A stretch of DNA of 34,056 nt from Candidatus Aminicenantota bacterium. Lineage in GTDB: Bacteria > Acidobacteriota > Aminicenantia > Aminicenantales > UBA4085. The DNA is taken from positions 33,609 through 67,664 of the forward strand of contig PLMN01000017.1 in assembly GCA_003141555.1 (NCBI GenBank). Reading direction: 5' to 3'. Position 1 is the first letter of the stretch, and every line of letters begins with the position of its first letter. Positions 12,934-20,762 of this stretch are shown here, in pieces. The position numbers and the translations under genes were made by a program. Below the pieces are notes generated by a model, which was not told the DNA's origin, made no database searches, and saw only the letters and a list, made by a program, of their open reading frames with translations.

Positions 12934-14237
12934 CGGATCGACACTCCCATTCCGAAGAAGACCTCGCGGCGGGCGGCGAGGGCGAGCTCGTCCGCCCCGA
13001 GGACGAAGTACAGCGATTTCCAGGGCGAGAAGCGGGTCGACAGCCGGAACCGGGGCCGCGCGGACCGGTTGAAGTCGAACCCCTCGGCCCGGACCATCCA
13101 GGCGTCCCCGAAGGCGTAGTAATCGAGGCCGACCCCGAACTGGGACTCGATGAACCCGAAGCGGGGGGCGAAGCTTCCGAGGCGGTAGCCGCCGAGGAGC
13201 GAGAAGGCGAACTCGTCCTTCCAGGGGTCGCGGACGAGGCCCGCCTCGAAGAAGGCCCGGGACGTGAAGGCCAGGCCGAGCGAGAACGAGGGCCGGACGA
13301 GGCCGCTTTTCGTCAGGTCCTCCGCCCGGGCGTCGAACAGGACGCGGAGCGAGGCGACCGAGCGCGAGACCTCGCCGACGCTCTCCACCGCCCGTTCCGC
13401 CTTGTCATAGAGGCCCGGGTCGCGGATGAGCTTTCCGATCGACCCGTCGCCCTTCGTCATCTTTTCGAGCGCGTCGTCGAGGACCTTGAGCGAGTCCTCA
13501 ATCTTCCGGACAAGCGTCCGGACCCCCTCGAGGTCGAGCTTGACGTTCTCCCGGTTCTCGGCGGCGATGTCCTTGAGGAGGCGGACGGTGTCGTTCAGCC
13601 CGGCCGCCGCGTCGTCGACCTTCTGGCTCAGGTTGCGGAACGCTCGGCCCGCCTCGTCGACGGCCCGGCGGACGCCGCCCTGGTTCTGGCCGACGACGTC
13701 CTTGAGCTCGTCCGACAGGGAGGCCAGGTTGGCGATCGTCCGGTCGAGGTTGGCCCGCGTCTCCGGGCCCAGGGCCTCCTTCACGGCCTGGCCGGCGTCG
13801 CTGATCTGGGTCCCGGCCGATTGGAGCAGGCCGCCGATCTGGTCGAAGCCGAACTCGGCCCGCCCGGCCAGAGAGTCGCCCGGCTTGCAGTTCTCCGTCG
13901 CGGCACCGGGGATGATGTTCAGGTATTTCTCGCCGAGCAGCCCCAGGGACGCGGCCGTCGCCGTGGAGTCCTTGGGAATCTCGACCCCGGCGAAGATCGC
14001 GAGCGTAACCCGGGCCTTGCGCCGGGAGAGCTTGATGTCCTCGATGTAACCGATCTTGACGCCCGACATCTTGACCACGGTCCGGTTCTCCAGGCCCGCA
14101 GCCGAGTCGAAGTCAACCGTGATTGCGTAGCCCGTCTTCTGGAACAGGACGGTCAGGTCGCCGACGATGAAGATGAACACGGCCATGACGAGCAGGGCCG
14201 CCCCGACGAAAATGCCGATCCTGAGTTCGCGTTTCAT
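12930..14237 (-). CDS. mlaD: MlaD-type MCE-domain protein with a predicted beta-barrel-like C-terminus
   Basis: The substrate-binding MCE protein of an Mla-type lipid transporter. It has 435 residues, much longer than E. coli MlaD (about 180). An inner-membrane helix (7-25) is followed by the MCE domain (about 38-111, with KMSGVKIGYIEDI and LGLLGEKYLNI), then a helical, coiled-coil-prone region (130-300). The last roughly 120 residues (315-435) are alternating aromatic and polar strands with turns (SFSLGLAF, FAFSLLGGYRLG, FGVGLDYYAFGD, GMGVSIR), resembling an outer-membrane beta-barrel. A transenvelope long MlaD of this kind is known from Veillonella-type diderm Firmicutes; here it is inference. 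mlaF and mlaE lie directly upstream. Confidence 0.88.
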   Translation of the reverse strand: MKRELRIGIFVGAALLVMAVFIFIVGDLTVLFQKTGYAITVDFDSAAGLENRTVVKMSGVKIGYIEDIKLSRRKARVTLAIFAGVEIPKDSTATAASLGLLGEKYLNIIPGAATENCKPGDSLAGRAEFGFDQIGGLLQSAGTQISDAGQAVKEALGPETRANLDRTIANLASLSDELKDVVGQNQGGVRRAVDEAGRAFRNLSQKVDDAAAGLNDTVRLLKDIAAENRENVKLDLEGVRTLVRKIEDSLKVLDDALEKMTKGDGSIGKLIRDPGLYDKAERAVESVGEVSRSVASLRVLFDARAEDLTKSGLVRPSFSLGLAFTSRAFFEAGLVRDPWKDEFAFSLLGGYRLGSFAPRFGFIESQFGVGLDYYAFGDAWMVRAEGFDFNRSARPRFRLSTRFSPWKSLYFVLGADELALAARREVFFGMGVSIR

Positions 14238-14256
14238 GCGTGCGTCCTTTCGAGCT

Positions 14257-15003
14257 TCACCAGTTCCGGATCGGGCCCTCGGCCCGGCCGTGGGTGAACT
14301 GCTGCACGACGGCGTTCGGGGAATGAGCGATCTCGTCCGGCGTCCCGCAGGCGACGATCCGCCCCTCGTAAAGCATCGCGATCCGGTCCGCGACCTTGGC
14401 CGCGCTCACCATGTCGTGAGTGATGACCACCGAGGTCACGCTCATCTCCCGCTGGAGGAGGAGGATGAGCTCGTTGATCGCGTCCGCCCGGATGGGGTCG
14501 ATGCCGGTCGACGGCTCGTCGTAGAGAATGATCTCCGGCCGGTAGGCGATCGCCCGGGCCAGCCCGACCCTTTTCTTCATCCCCCCGCTGAGCTCGTGGG
14601 GCATCAGCCCCTCGATCCCGGAGAGGCCGACCTTGGCCAGGCAGTCCTTCACCCGGGCCTCGATCTCGGCCGGCGTCCGATGCCCGTACCGCTCCAGGCC
14701 GAAGGCGACGTTCTGGGCCACGGTCATCGAGTCGAAGAGGGCGGCGCCCTGGAAGAGCATCCCGAACTTGCGGGTCACCGCCCGGCGGGCGTCGCCCCGG
14801 AGCGGGGCCACATCCGTCCCGTCGATCTCGACCGTCCCCGCGTCCGGAGCCATGATCCCGATGAGGATCTTGAGGAGGACGCTCTTGCCCGAGCCGCTCT
14901 GCCCGATGACGGCCATGGTCTCGCCCGTGCGAATCTCGAGGTCGAGGCCGTCGAGGACGCGTTTCGGGCCGAAAGACTTGCGGAGGCCGGAGAATCGGAT
15001 CAC
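14257..15003 (-). CDS. mlaF: Mla-type ABC transporter ATP-binding protein
   Basis: The ATPase of the MCE lipid transporter; 248 residues. Walker A is GQSGSGKSV, the signature is LSGGMKKRVGLARAIA, and Walker B is IILYDEPSTGIDPI. The LSGGMKKR signature and the STGIDPI tail are typical of MlaF/TtgA-type proteins rather than general importers. The switch His lies in VVITHDM. The start is GTG at 15003, giving MIRFSGLRKSFG; the stop of mlaE is 4 bases upstream. Lipid transport direction (retrograde or anterograde) cannot be read from sequence. Confidence 0.96.
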   Translation of the reverse strand: MIRFSGLRKSFGPKRVLDGLDLEIRTGETMAVIGQSGSGKSVLLKILIGIMAPDAGTVEIDGTDVAPLRGDARRAVTRKFGMLFQGAALFDSMTVAQNVAFGLERYGHRTPAEIEARVKDCLAKVGLSGIEGLMPHELSGGMKKRVGLARAIAYRPEIILYDEPSTGIDPIRADAINELILLLQREMSVTSVVITHDMVSAAKVADRIAMLYEGRIVACGTPDEIAHSPNAVVQQFTHGRAEGPIRNW

Positions 15004-15007
15004 GGCG

Positions 15008-15784
15008 TCACCCCGGCAGGAACTTGCTCAGGAAGAAGTTGGTGATCAGGATGCTGATGCTGGCGATGACGACGGTCCGGGTCGTGGCCCGGCCCACGCC
15101 CTCGGCCCCGCCCTCGGTCTTGAGTCCCTGCCAGCAACCGATGACGGCGATGATCACCCCGAAGAAGGCCGCCTTGACCAGGCCCGAAGCGACATCCCAG
15201 AACTGGAGATAGAGGAGGGTGTTGCGGACATAGACCGTCCCGTTGACGCCCATGATGCCGACATTGTAGATCGCCCCGAAGATGATGCCGATCAGGTCGC
15301 CGAACAGGGTCAGGCAGGGCAGCATCAGGAAGGCGGCCACCGCCCGGGGCACGACGAGGTAGCGATTGGGATCGGCGCCGAGGCTGAACAGGGCGTCCAC
15401 CTGCTCGGTGATGCGCATCGTCCCGATTTCCGCGGCCATGGACGACCCGACCCGCCCGGCGACCATGAGCCCGACCAGGATAGGGATGAGCTCCTTGCAC
15501 AGCCCCAGGGAGATGATCGGGCCGCCGTAGGCCTCGGAGCCCAGGCCGACGTAGCGGTGGAAGCCGCTGTACATCTGGAGGCCGAAGACGAGTCCGCCGA
15601 AGGCGGCCGTGAGCGAAACCACGGGCAGGGTCCGGACTCCGATCTCATCAAGCTGCTGGAGGAAGTTCTTCGACTCCCACGGCTTCCGGAAGATGTTCCG
15701 GAACGTGAGGGCGGCCAGGTCGGCGATCTCCCCGACTTGGATGAAAAAGCTCCGGAGAGGCGCCGACGACGAGGGCCGGGACAT
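15008..15784 (-). CDS. mlaE: Mla-type ABC transporter permease
   Basis: The inner-membrane permease of the MCE lipid transporter; 258 residues with an N-terminal amphipathic helix and about five membrane segments. MlaE-type sequences are clear: GLQMYSGFHRYVG, LVGLMVAGRVGSSMAAEIGTM, and QVDALFSLGADPNRYLVVPR. The ATG at 15784 follows the dnaB stop by 2 bases. The three genes mlaE, mlaF and mlaD form the core; mlaB, mlaC and mlaA homologues are not in the window. Confidence 0.95.
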   Translation of the reverse strand: MSRPSSSAPLRSFFIQVGEIADLAALTFRNIFRKPWESKNFLQQLDEIGVRTLPVVSLTAAFGGLVFGLQMYSGFHRYVGLGSEAYGGPIISLGLCKELIPILVGLMVAGRVGSSMAAEIGTMRITEQVDALFSLGADPNRYLVVPRAVAAFLMLPCLTLFGDLIGIIFGAIYNVGIMGVNGTVYVRNTLLYLQFWDVASGLVKAAFFGVIIAVIGCWQGLKTEGGAEGVGRATTRTVVIASISILITNFFLSKFLPG

Positions 15785-15786
15785 GC

Positions 15787-17169
15787 TCACTCTTCGGATT
15801 CGGCCTTGAGATACGAGAAGTCGGCGTCCTGGAACTTGGCGTACTTGTCGAGGAAGGCGAGGTGGACGGTGTCCGTCGGGCCGTTCCGCTGCTTGGCGAC
15901 GATGACTTCCGCGACGCCCTTCCACTTGGTGTCGGCCTGCCGCTCCTCCCGGGAGAGGTACATTTCCGGCCGGAAAATGAAGATGACGACGTCCGCGTCC
16001 TGCTCGATGGCTCCCGACTCGCGCAGGTCGGAGAGCATCGGCCGGGGCTTGCTCCGGCCCTTTTCCGGGGCGCGGCTGAGCTGGGAGATGCCCACCACCG
16101 GAATGTGGAGCTCCTTGGCCAGCTCCTTGAGCGAGCGGGAGATGAACGACATCTCCTGGTTCCGGTTCTCGTAGCGGCCGCCGACGCGCATGAGCTGGAT
16201 GTAGTCAACGAAGACGATGTCGAGGTGGCTCTCGAGCTTGAGCCGGCGGGCCTTGGCCTTCATCTCCATCAGGGTCAGGGCCGGCGTCTCGTCGATGTAG
16301 ATCTTGGCCGCGGCCAGGCGCTCCGCGCTCAGCCGGAGCCGCTCGATCTCGCGGTCGTTGACAAAGCCCTTGCGGGCGTCGCTGATGTTGACCTGGGCGT
16401 CGGCGCAGAGCAGGCGGGTGACGATCGATTCCTTGGACATTTCCATCGAGAAGAAGCCGACGGCCTTGTCGGTCTTTAGGCCAACATACTGGGATATGTT
16501 CAGGCAGATCGCGGTCTTGCCCATGGAGGGCCGGGCGGCCACGATCACGAGCTCGGAGCTTTGGAAGCCGGCCGTGAGCTGGTCGAGGAGCTTGAACCCG
16601 GAGGGTACGCCCGTGACCGCCTCGCGGCGCTCGGCCAGGCCCTCGAGATGCCGCATCGTGGCCGGGGCGAGGTGGGACATGGCCAGGAACCCTTGCCGTG
16701 TCCGCTGTTCGGCGACGTCGAGGATCGATTCCTGGGCGCTGCTCAGGAGGTCGTCCGCGTCCTCCTTCTGTTCGTAGCTCGCGTTGATGATCTTGGCCGA
16801 AGACAGGATCAGGCGGCGGAGAAGGGCCTTTTCCTTGATGATCTTGGCGTAGTATTCGACGTTCAGGCTCTTGGGGACGCCGTCGGTCAGCGAGGCGATG
16901 TAGGCCGCGCCGCCGACGTCCTCGAGCGAGCCGTCCCGCCTCAGCTCCTCGCTCAGGGAGAGGAGCTCGACCGGTACGCCCTTGTCCACGAGGTGGATGA
17001 TCCGGTCCAGGATCCGACGGTGCGCCTCCTGGTAGAAGTCATCGGGGGCGATGACGGACAGGACGACGTTCAGGCTCTTGTTGTTGACCAGGATCCCGCC
17101 CAGGACGTTCCGCTCGGCCTCGGGGCTGTGGGGCGGGGCCTTCTTGAGAAACATCAAGTCGAGTTCCAC
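15787..17169 (-). CDS. dnaB: Replicative DNA helicase DnaB
   Basis: The hexameric 5'-3' helicase that unwinds DNA at the replication fork; 460 residues. The N-terminal primase-interaction domain (HSPEAERNVLGGIL) is followed by the RecA-like domain with Walker A VAARPSMGKTAICLN, FFSMEMSKE, Walker B LDIVFVDYIQLM and QEMSFISRSLKELAKEL. The start is GTG at 17169: a good AAGGAGGGG lies 3-4 bases further upstream, whereas the internal ATG at 17154 has none, and the reading further out lacks similarity to DnaB. It sits in the conserved rpsF-rpsR-rplI-dnaB order. Confidence 0.96.
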   Translation of the reverse strand: MELDLMFLKKAPPHSPEAERNVLGGILVNNKSLNVVLSVIAPDDFYQEAHRRILDRIIHLVDKGVPVELLSLSEELRRDGSLEDVGGAAYIASLTDGVPKSLNVEYYAKIIKEKALLRRLILSSAKIINASYEQKEDADDLLSSAQESILDVAEQRTRQGFLAMSHLAPATMRHLEGLAERREAVTGVPSGFKLLDQLTAGFQSSELVIVAARPSMGKTAICLNISQYVGLKTDKAVGFFSMEMSKESIVTRLLCADAQVNISDARKGFVNDREIERLRLSAERLAAAKIYIDETPALTLMEMKAKARRLKLESHLDIVFVDYIQLMRVGGRYENRNQEMSFISRSLKELAKELHIPVVGISQLSRAPEKGRSKPRPMLSDLRESGAIEQDADVVIFIFRPEMYLSREERQADTKWKGVAEVIVAKQRNGPTDTVHLAFLDKYAKFQDADFSYLKAESEE

Positions 17170-17196
17170 GCGTCCCCTCCTTCCGGAGTCCACGAA

Positions 17197-17219
17197 CGGC
17201 GCCCCCGATGAGGGCGCCG
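17197..17219 (-). other. Hairpin in the rplI-dnaB gap
   Basis: A perfect 8-bp GC stem (17197-17204 with 17212-17219) with a 7-base loop lies 28 bases before the dnaB start. It lacks a T-run, so it is not an ordinary terminator. It may be a processing or attenuation site. The remaining about 100 bases of this gap show no gene or clear promoter. Confidence 0.4.
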
Positions 17220-17289
17220 CTCGCTATTGTACGATAGAACGAAACCCCGGGACCATGCCCCACCCGGCGCGGCCCGGCCCCGGACGCCG

Positions 17290-17781
17290 TCACTCGGCGG
17301 CGGGCTTCTTGTCCTCGGCGGGGGGCTCGACCGGCTCCTCTTCCTTGACGACGGCGACCTTGATCTCGGCCTTGTCGTCGTGGAAGACCTTGACGGCGAC
17401 CGTGTAGTTGCCTAGCCGCTTCAGCGGCTCGTCGAGGGCGATCTTTTTCTTGTCAATCTCGAATCCCAGCTTGTCCAGGGCGTCCTTGATGTCCCCGGCG
17501 CTCACCGAACCGAAGATGTGATCCTTTTCCCCGGCCTTGCGGGCGAAGCTCAGGCTCACTTGGCTTAGCCGCTCGATCAGGCCCTGGAAGGAGACGCGCT
17601 CCAGCTCGACCTTCTTCTTGAGGGTCTTCCTCTCGAGCTCGATCATCTTCATGTTCGAGGGCGTCACTTCCAAGGCGAGCTTGCGGGGGAGGAGGAAGTT
17701 GCGCCCGAAGCCCGTGGCGACATTGAGGGTGTCGCCCTTGCGGCCCACGTTTTCCACGTCTTGCTTGAGTATGACCTTCAT
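17290..17781 (-). CDS. rplI: 50S ribosomal protein L9
   Basis: A large-subunit ribosomal protein binding 23S rRNA; 163 residues. It opens with the L9 signature MKVILKQDVENVGRKGDTLNV, then GFGRNFLLPRKLALE. A long connecting helix follows, then the C-terminal domain (AGEKDHIFGSVSAGDIKDAL). The tail after about residue 148 is an acidic Pro/Glu/Lys extension beyond the usual roughly 150 residues. ATG at 17781, 25 bases after the rpsR stop. Confidence 0.98.
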   Translation of the reverse strand: MKVILKQDVENVGRKGDTLNVATGFGRNFLLPRKLALEVTPSNMKMIELERKTLKKKVELERVSFQGLIERLSQVSLSFARKAGEKDHIFGSVSAGDIKDALDKLGFEIDKKKIALDEPLKRLGNYTVAVKVFHDDKAEIKVAVVKEEEPVEPPAEDKKPAAE

Positions 17782-17806
17782 GGTATCTCCGTGTCCGACG
17801 CGTCTC

Positions 17807-18064
17807 TCAATCCATGACGTAGGGCAGCATGGCCAGGAGGCGCGCCCGCTTCACGGCCTCGGCCAGCTTCCGCTGGTGGAAGGCGCACGTCCCGGTGACG
17901 CGCCGGGGAGAGATCTTGCCCCGGTCGGGGATGTACCGCTTCAGGATATCGACGTTCTTGTAATCGATGTACTTCACGTTCCGCTGGCAGAACCGGCAGA
18001 ACTTCTTCTTCGGGGGGAAGAACTTTTTGTAGGACCCCTTCTCGGGCCGTTCGTCTCTCGGCAT
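17807..18064 (-). CDS. rpsR: 30S ribosomal protein S18 (zinc-type)
   Basis: A small-subunit ribosomal protein that pairs with S6; 85 residues. The core [16 protein letters not shown], then [21 protein letters not shown], is diagnostic. Two Cys in CRFC plus Cys and His in CAFH form the zinc-type (C+) version of S18. It starts 1 base past the rpsF stop. The single-strand-binding gene that often lies between rpsF and rpsR is absent. Confidence 0.98.
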   Translation of the reverse strand: MPRDERPEKGSYKKFFPPKKKFCRFCQRNVKYIDYKNVDILKRYIPDRGKISPRRVTGTCAFHQRKLAEAVKRARLLAMLPYVMD

Positions 18065-18065
18065 C

Positions 18066-18485
18066 TTACGCCTCCTCGTGTTTCTTGGGCTCGGAGCCCG
18101 CCGCCTCGGCGGCGGCCGGGGTCGGCGCCGAGGCCTCGGCCGCGGTTTCCTTGGCCCGGTTGCGGCCGCCGGCCTTCTTCTTTTTGCGCACGTTCTGCCG
18201 CGTCTCCTTGACGAGGGTCAGGTGCCGGAGGATGGTGTCCATCTGGCGGAAGCGGCGGGCCAGCTCGAGCGGCGCGTCGGAGCCGCTCTCGTAGTGGAAG
18301 AAAACGTAGAAGGCCTCGTTGTGCTTCTTGATCGCGTAGGCCATCTTGCGCTTGCCCCATTTCTCGATCCGGGACATTTTCCCGGACTTCTGGGACACGA
18401 CGCCGGCCATCTGCTGGACGATAGCCTCTGTTTCCTCGTCGGTCAGGGCGGGGGAGACGAGGAACCCCGTTTCGTACTGTCTCAT
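18066..18485 (-). CDS. rpsF: 30S ribosomal protein S6
   Basis: A small-subunit ribosomal protein, partner of S18; 139 residues. The fold begins [17 protein letters not shown], then [23 protein letters not shown] and [16 protein letters not shown] basic then Ala/Glu-rich tail of about 40 residues extends beyond the typical roughly 97-residue core. The ATG at 18485 has AGGAGG 5 bases upstream; the preceding in-frame TTG is an unlikely start. Confidence 0.98.
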   Translation of the reverse strand: MRQYETGFLVSPALTDEETEAIVQQMAGVVSQKSGKMSRIEKWGKRKMAYAIKKHNEAFYVFFHYESGSDAPLELARRFRQMDTILRHLTLVKETRQNVRKKKKAGGRNRAKETAAEASAPTPAAAEAAGSEPKKHEEA

Positions 18486-18508
18486 CAAAACCTCCTTATG
18501 GTTTGGCA

Positions 18509-18533
18509 GCTCCCCCTCTCTCGGAGAGGGAGC
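18509..18533 (-). promoter_or_regulatory. Leader hairpin before rpsF
   Basis: A 10-bp stem with a 2-base bulge (18509-18520 with 18524-18533) lies just upstream of the rpsF ribosome site in the 81-base gap after pth. In many bacteria an rpsF leader structure with a CCG element binds the S6:S18 pair; the minus strand has CCG at the loop here. Assignment as that element is tentative. Confidence 0.4.
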
Positions 18534-18566
18534 AAGGAGAACTCGTTCGATGTCCTCTGCGTCACT

Positions 18567-19124
18567 TCAATTGTAAGCGTTCATCGCCCGGTCGATGTCG
18601 CCGGCGACGATCATTTCCAAAGCCTCCCGGGCCTTGTCCAGGCTCTCCCCGAGGAGGGCCTTTTCCGATCTCCGGAACGGCGAAAGCACGTAGCGGACGA
18701 TGTCCTCGCCCGCACTCTCCGTCCCGATCCCCACCCGCAGGCGGGGAAACTGGCTCGTCCCGATCTCCTGGACGATCGAGATCATGCCCTTGTGCGTTCC
18801 GGGCCCGCCGTCCTTGCGGATCCGGATCTCGCCGAGCGGGATGTCCACGTCGTCGTAGACGACCAGCAGCCGGGCGGGGTCGAGCCGCAACCCGCGGACG
18901 AGCTCCCTCACGGCCTGGCCGCTGCCGTTCATGAAGGTCTGGGGCATGGCCAGCAACACCTTCTCCCCGGCCCGCCGCGCCTCGCCCGTCTTGCAGAGAT
19001 AGCGCGGCTTTTTGAGCCTGATGTCCCAGGCCCCGGCCGCGCGCTTCAAAACCATGAAGCCCGCGTTGTGCCGGCTGTCGGCGTATTCCTTGCCGGGATT
19101 GCCCAGGCCCACGACGGCCCACAC
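18567..19124 (-). CDS. pth: Peptidyl-tRNA hydrolase
   Basis: Frees tRNA from stalled peptidyl-tRNA; 185 residues. Motifs: VGLGNPGKEYADSRHNAGF (catalytic His in RHN), MPQTFMNGSGQAV, VVYDDVDIPLGEIRIRK and GGPGTHKGMISI. The start is GTG at 19124, 3 bases past the rplY stop, giving MWAVVGLGNPG. It forms the common prs-rplY-pth order. Confidence 0.97.
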   Translation of the reverse strand: MWAVVGLGNPGKEYADSRHNAGFMVLKRAAGAWDIRLKKPRYLCKTGEARRAGEKVLLAMPQTFMNGSGQAVRELVRGLRLDPARLLVVYDDVDIPLGEIRIRKDGGPGTHKGMISIVQEIGTSQFPRLRVGIGTESAGEDIVRYVLSPFRRSEKALLGESLDKAREALEMIVAGDIDRAMNAYN

Positions 19125-19127
19125 CGG

Positions 19128-19808
19128 TTACTTCTCCTCGGCCTCCTCTTTTTTCCGCTCCTTCTTGATGACCTCGGGTTCGGCGGCGGCGGCCGGCGCA
19201 CCCTCGACGGCGACGGCGGCACCCTCCTCCTCCACCTTGACCTCGACCTTTTCCTCGTGCGGCATCTGGACCAGGACGACGACGGCGTTCGGCTCGCCCA
19301 GCAGCTTCACGCCTTCGGGCGGGGTGAGATCCGCGATCTTGAGGGACTGGTGAAGGTGCAGGCCGGAGATGTCGATCTTGATCACATCGGGGATGGCGGC
19401 CGGGAGGCATTCGATCTCGACCGACCGGGTCATGAAGTCCACGAACCCGCCCTCGGTCTTGACCCCGATCGGCTCGCCGAGGAGCTCGAGGGGCACCGAA
19501 ACCCGGATGGCCTTGTCCATGGCGATCTTGATCAGATCGGCGTGAAGCAGCTCGTCCGACACCGGATCGATCTGGAGGGCCTTGATCATGACGTCGGCCT
19601 CGCCCCCCTCGAAGGCGATCTTGAAGATCGTGTTCTCGCCGCTCTCGGACTTCAGGATCTTGAAGATGTCCTTCTTATCCAGGGAGAGAGAGGCGCCCGC
19701 GGCCCCGGTGCCGTAGAGGATCGCCGGCACCCGTCCGGTTTTCCGGATGCGGCGCGAGGCGTTTTTCCCGTGTTCACTGCGCTTTTCGCCGTTGATGACC
19801 AGGCTCAT
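19128..19808 (-). CDS. rplY: 50S ribosomal protein L25 (CTC/general-stress type)
   Basis: Binds 5S rRNA; 226 residues, the long CTC form with a second C-terminal domain. Key stretches: SEHGKNASRRIRKTGRVPAI (binding loop), ADVMIKALQIDPVSDELLHAD, VPLELLGEPIGVKTEGGFVD, and EIECLPAAIPDVIKIDISGL. The last 40 residues are a low-complexity Ala/Glu/Lys tail. ATG at 19808 with AAGGAG 8 bases upstream. Confidence 0.97.
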   Translation of the reverse strand: MSLVINGEKRSEHGKNASRRIRKTGRVPAILYGTGAAGASLSLDKKDIFKILKSESGENTIFKIAFEGGEADVMIKALQIDPVSDELLHADLIKIAMDKAIRVSVPLELLGEPIGVKTEGGFVDFMTRSVEIECLPAAIPDVIKIDISGLHLHQSLKIADLTPPEGVKLLGEPNAVVVLVQMPHEEKVEVKVEEEGAAVAVEGAPAAAAEPEVIKKERKKEEAEEK

Positions 19809-19819
19809 GACGTTACTCC

Positions 19820-20749
19820 TTACACGAACAGGGAGCTGACGGAGCTCCCTTCGTTGATCCGCCGGATGGCTTCTCCGAAGATCTCGGCCACCGACAGGGT
19901 GACGATCTTGGGGCAGCCTCGGCTTTTGTCGTTCAAGGGAATAGTGTTCGAAACGAGGAGCTTCTCCAGGGGAGAGCGCTCGATCCGGTCGAGGGCCGGG
20001 CCGGACAGGACCGGGTGGGTGCAGGCGCCGAACACGGAGCTCGCTCCCTGGGCCATGACCGCATCGGCCGAGAGGACCAGGGTCCCGGCCGTGTCCACGA
20101 TGTCGTCGAACAAGACGCAGTGGCGGCCTTTGACGTCGCCGATGACGTTGAAGACCTGGGCGACGTTCGGCTCGGGCCGGCGTTTGTCGATGATCGCCAG
20201 GTCCGCATTCAGGCGCTTGGCGAAGAATTTGGCCCGGCCCACGCCCCCGGCGTCGGGCGAAACCACGGTCAGGGGATTGAGGCCGAGGGCCAGAACATGT
20301 TTCGAGAGGACGGGGACGCTGCTCAGGTTGTCCACCGGGATCGAGAAGAAGCCCTGGATCTGGGGCGAGTGAAGGTCCATGGCCAGCACCCGCCCGGCGC
20401 CCGCGGTTTCGAGGAGATCGGCCACCAGCCGGGCGGAAATGGGGACGCGCGGCCGGTCCTTCCAATCCTGCCGGGAATAGCAGTAGTAGGGCATGACGGC
20501 CGTGATCCGCTCAGCCGAGGCGCGCTTGAAGGCGTCGATCATGATCAGGAGCTCCATGAGATGGATGTTGGCCTCATGGGAACCGCTCTGGATGATGAAC
20601 ACGTCTTCGCCGCGGACGTTCTCGTCGATGTAGAAATGAATCTCCCCGTCGCTGAAGCGCTTCAGAACGCATTTGCCCAGATCGATCTTGAGATACGCCG
20701 CGATTTCGCGGGCGAGCCCAGGATTCGATGACCCGGCGAATACTTTCAT
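19820..20749 (-). CDS. prs: Ribose-phosphate pyrophosphokinase
   Basis: Makes PRPP from ribose-5-phosphate and ATP for nucleotide, His and Trp synthesis; 309 residues. Motifs: FSDGEIHFYIDENVRGEDVF, the ATP-loop YYCYSRQDWKDRPRVPISAR, AMDLHSPQIQGFF, and the PRPP-binding CVLFDDIVDTAGTL. The usual RQD-R-K is RQDWK here, a small deviation in the ATP-binding loop. ATG at 20749, 13 bases after the ispE stop and 47 bases after tRNA-Gln. Confidence 0.97.
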   Translation of the reverse strand: MKVFAGSSNPGLAREIAAYLKIDLGKCVLKRFSDGEIHFYIDENVRGEDVFIIQSGSHEANIHLMELLIMIDAFKRASAERITAVMPYYCYSRQDWKDRPRVPISARLVADLLETAGAGRVLAMDLHSPQIQGFFSIPVDNLSSVPVLSKHVLALGLNPLTVVSPDAGGVGRAKFFAKRLNADLAIIDKRRPEPNVAQVFNVIGDVKGRHCVLFDDIVDTAGTLVLSADAVMAQGASSVFGACTHPVLSGPALDRIERSPLEKLLVSNTIPLNDKSRGCPKIVTLSVAEIFGEAIRRINEGSSVSSLFV

Positions 20750-20762
20750 GGTCGATTCCTTT

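Noticed and set aside
17197-17219. Terminator between rplI and dnaB
   Set aside because: A good stem but no T-run follows in the direction of transcription; kept only as an unassigned hairpin.
18078-20372. A 764-codon plus-strand frame
   Set aside because: Antisense to rpsF, pth, rplY and prs, all certain genes.
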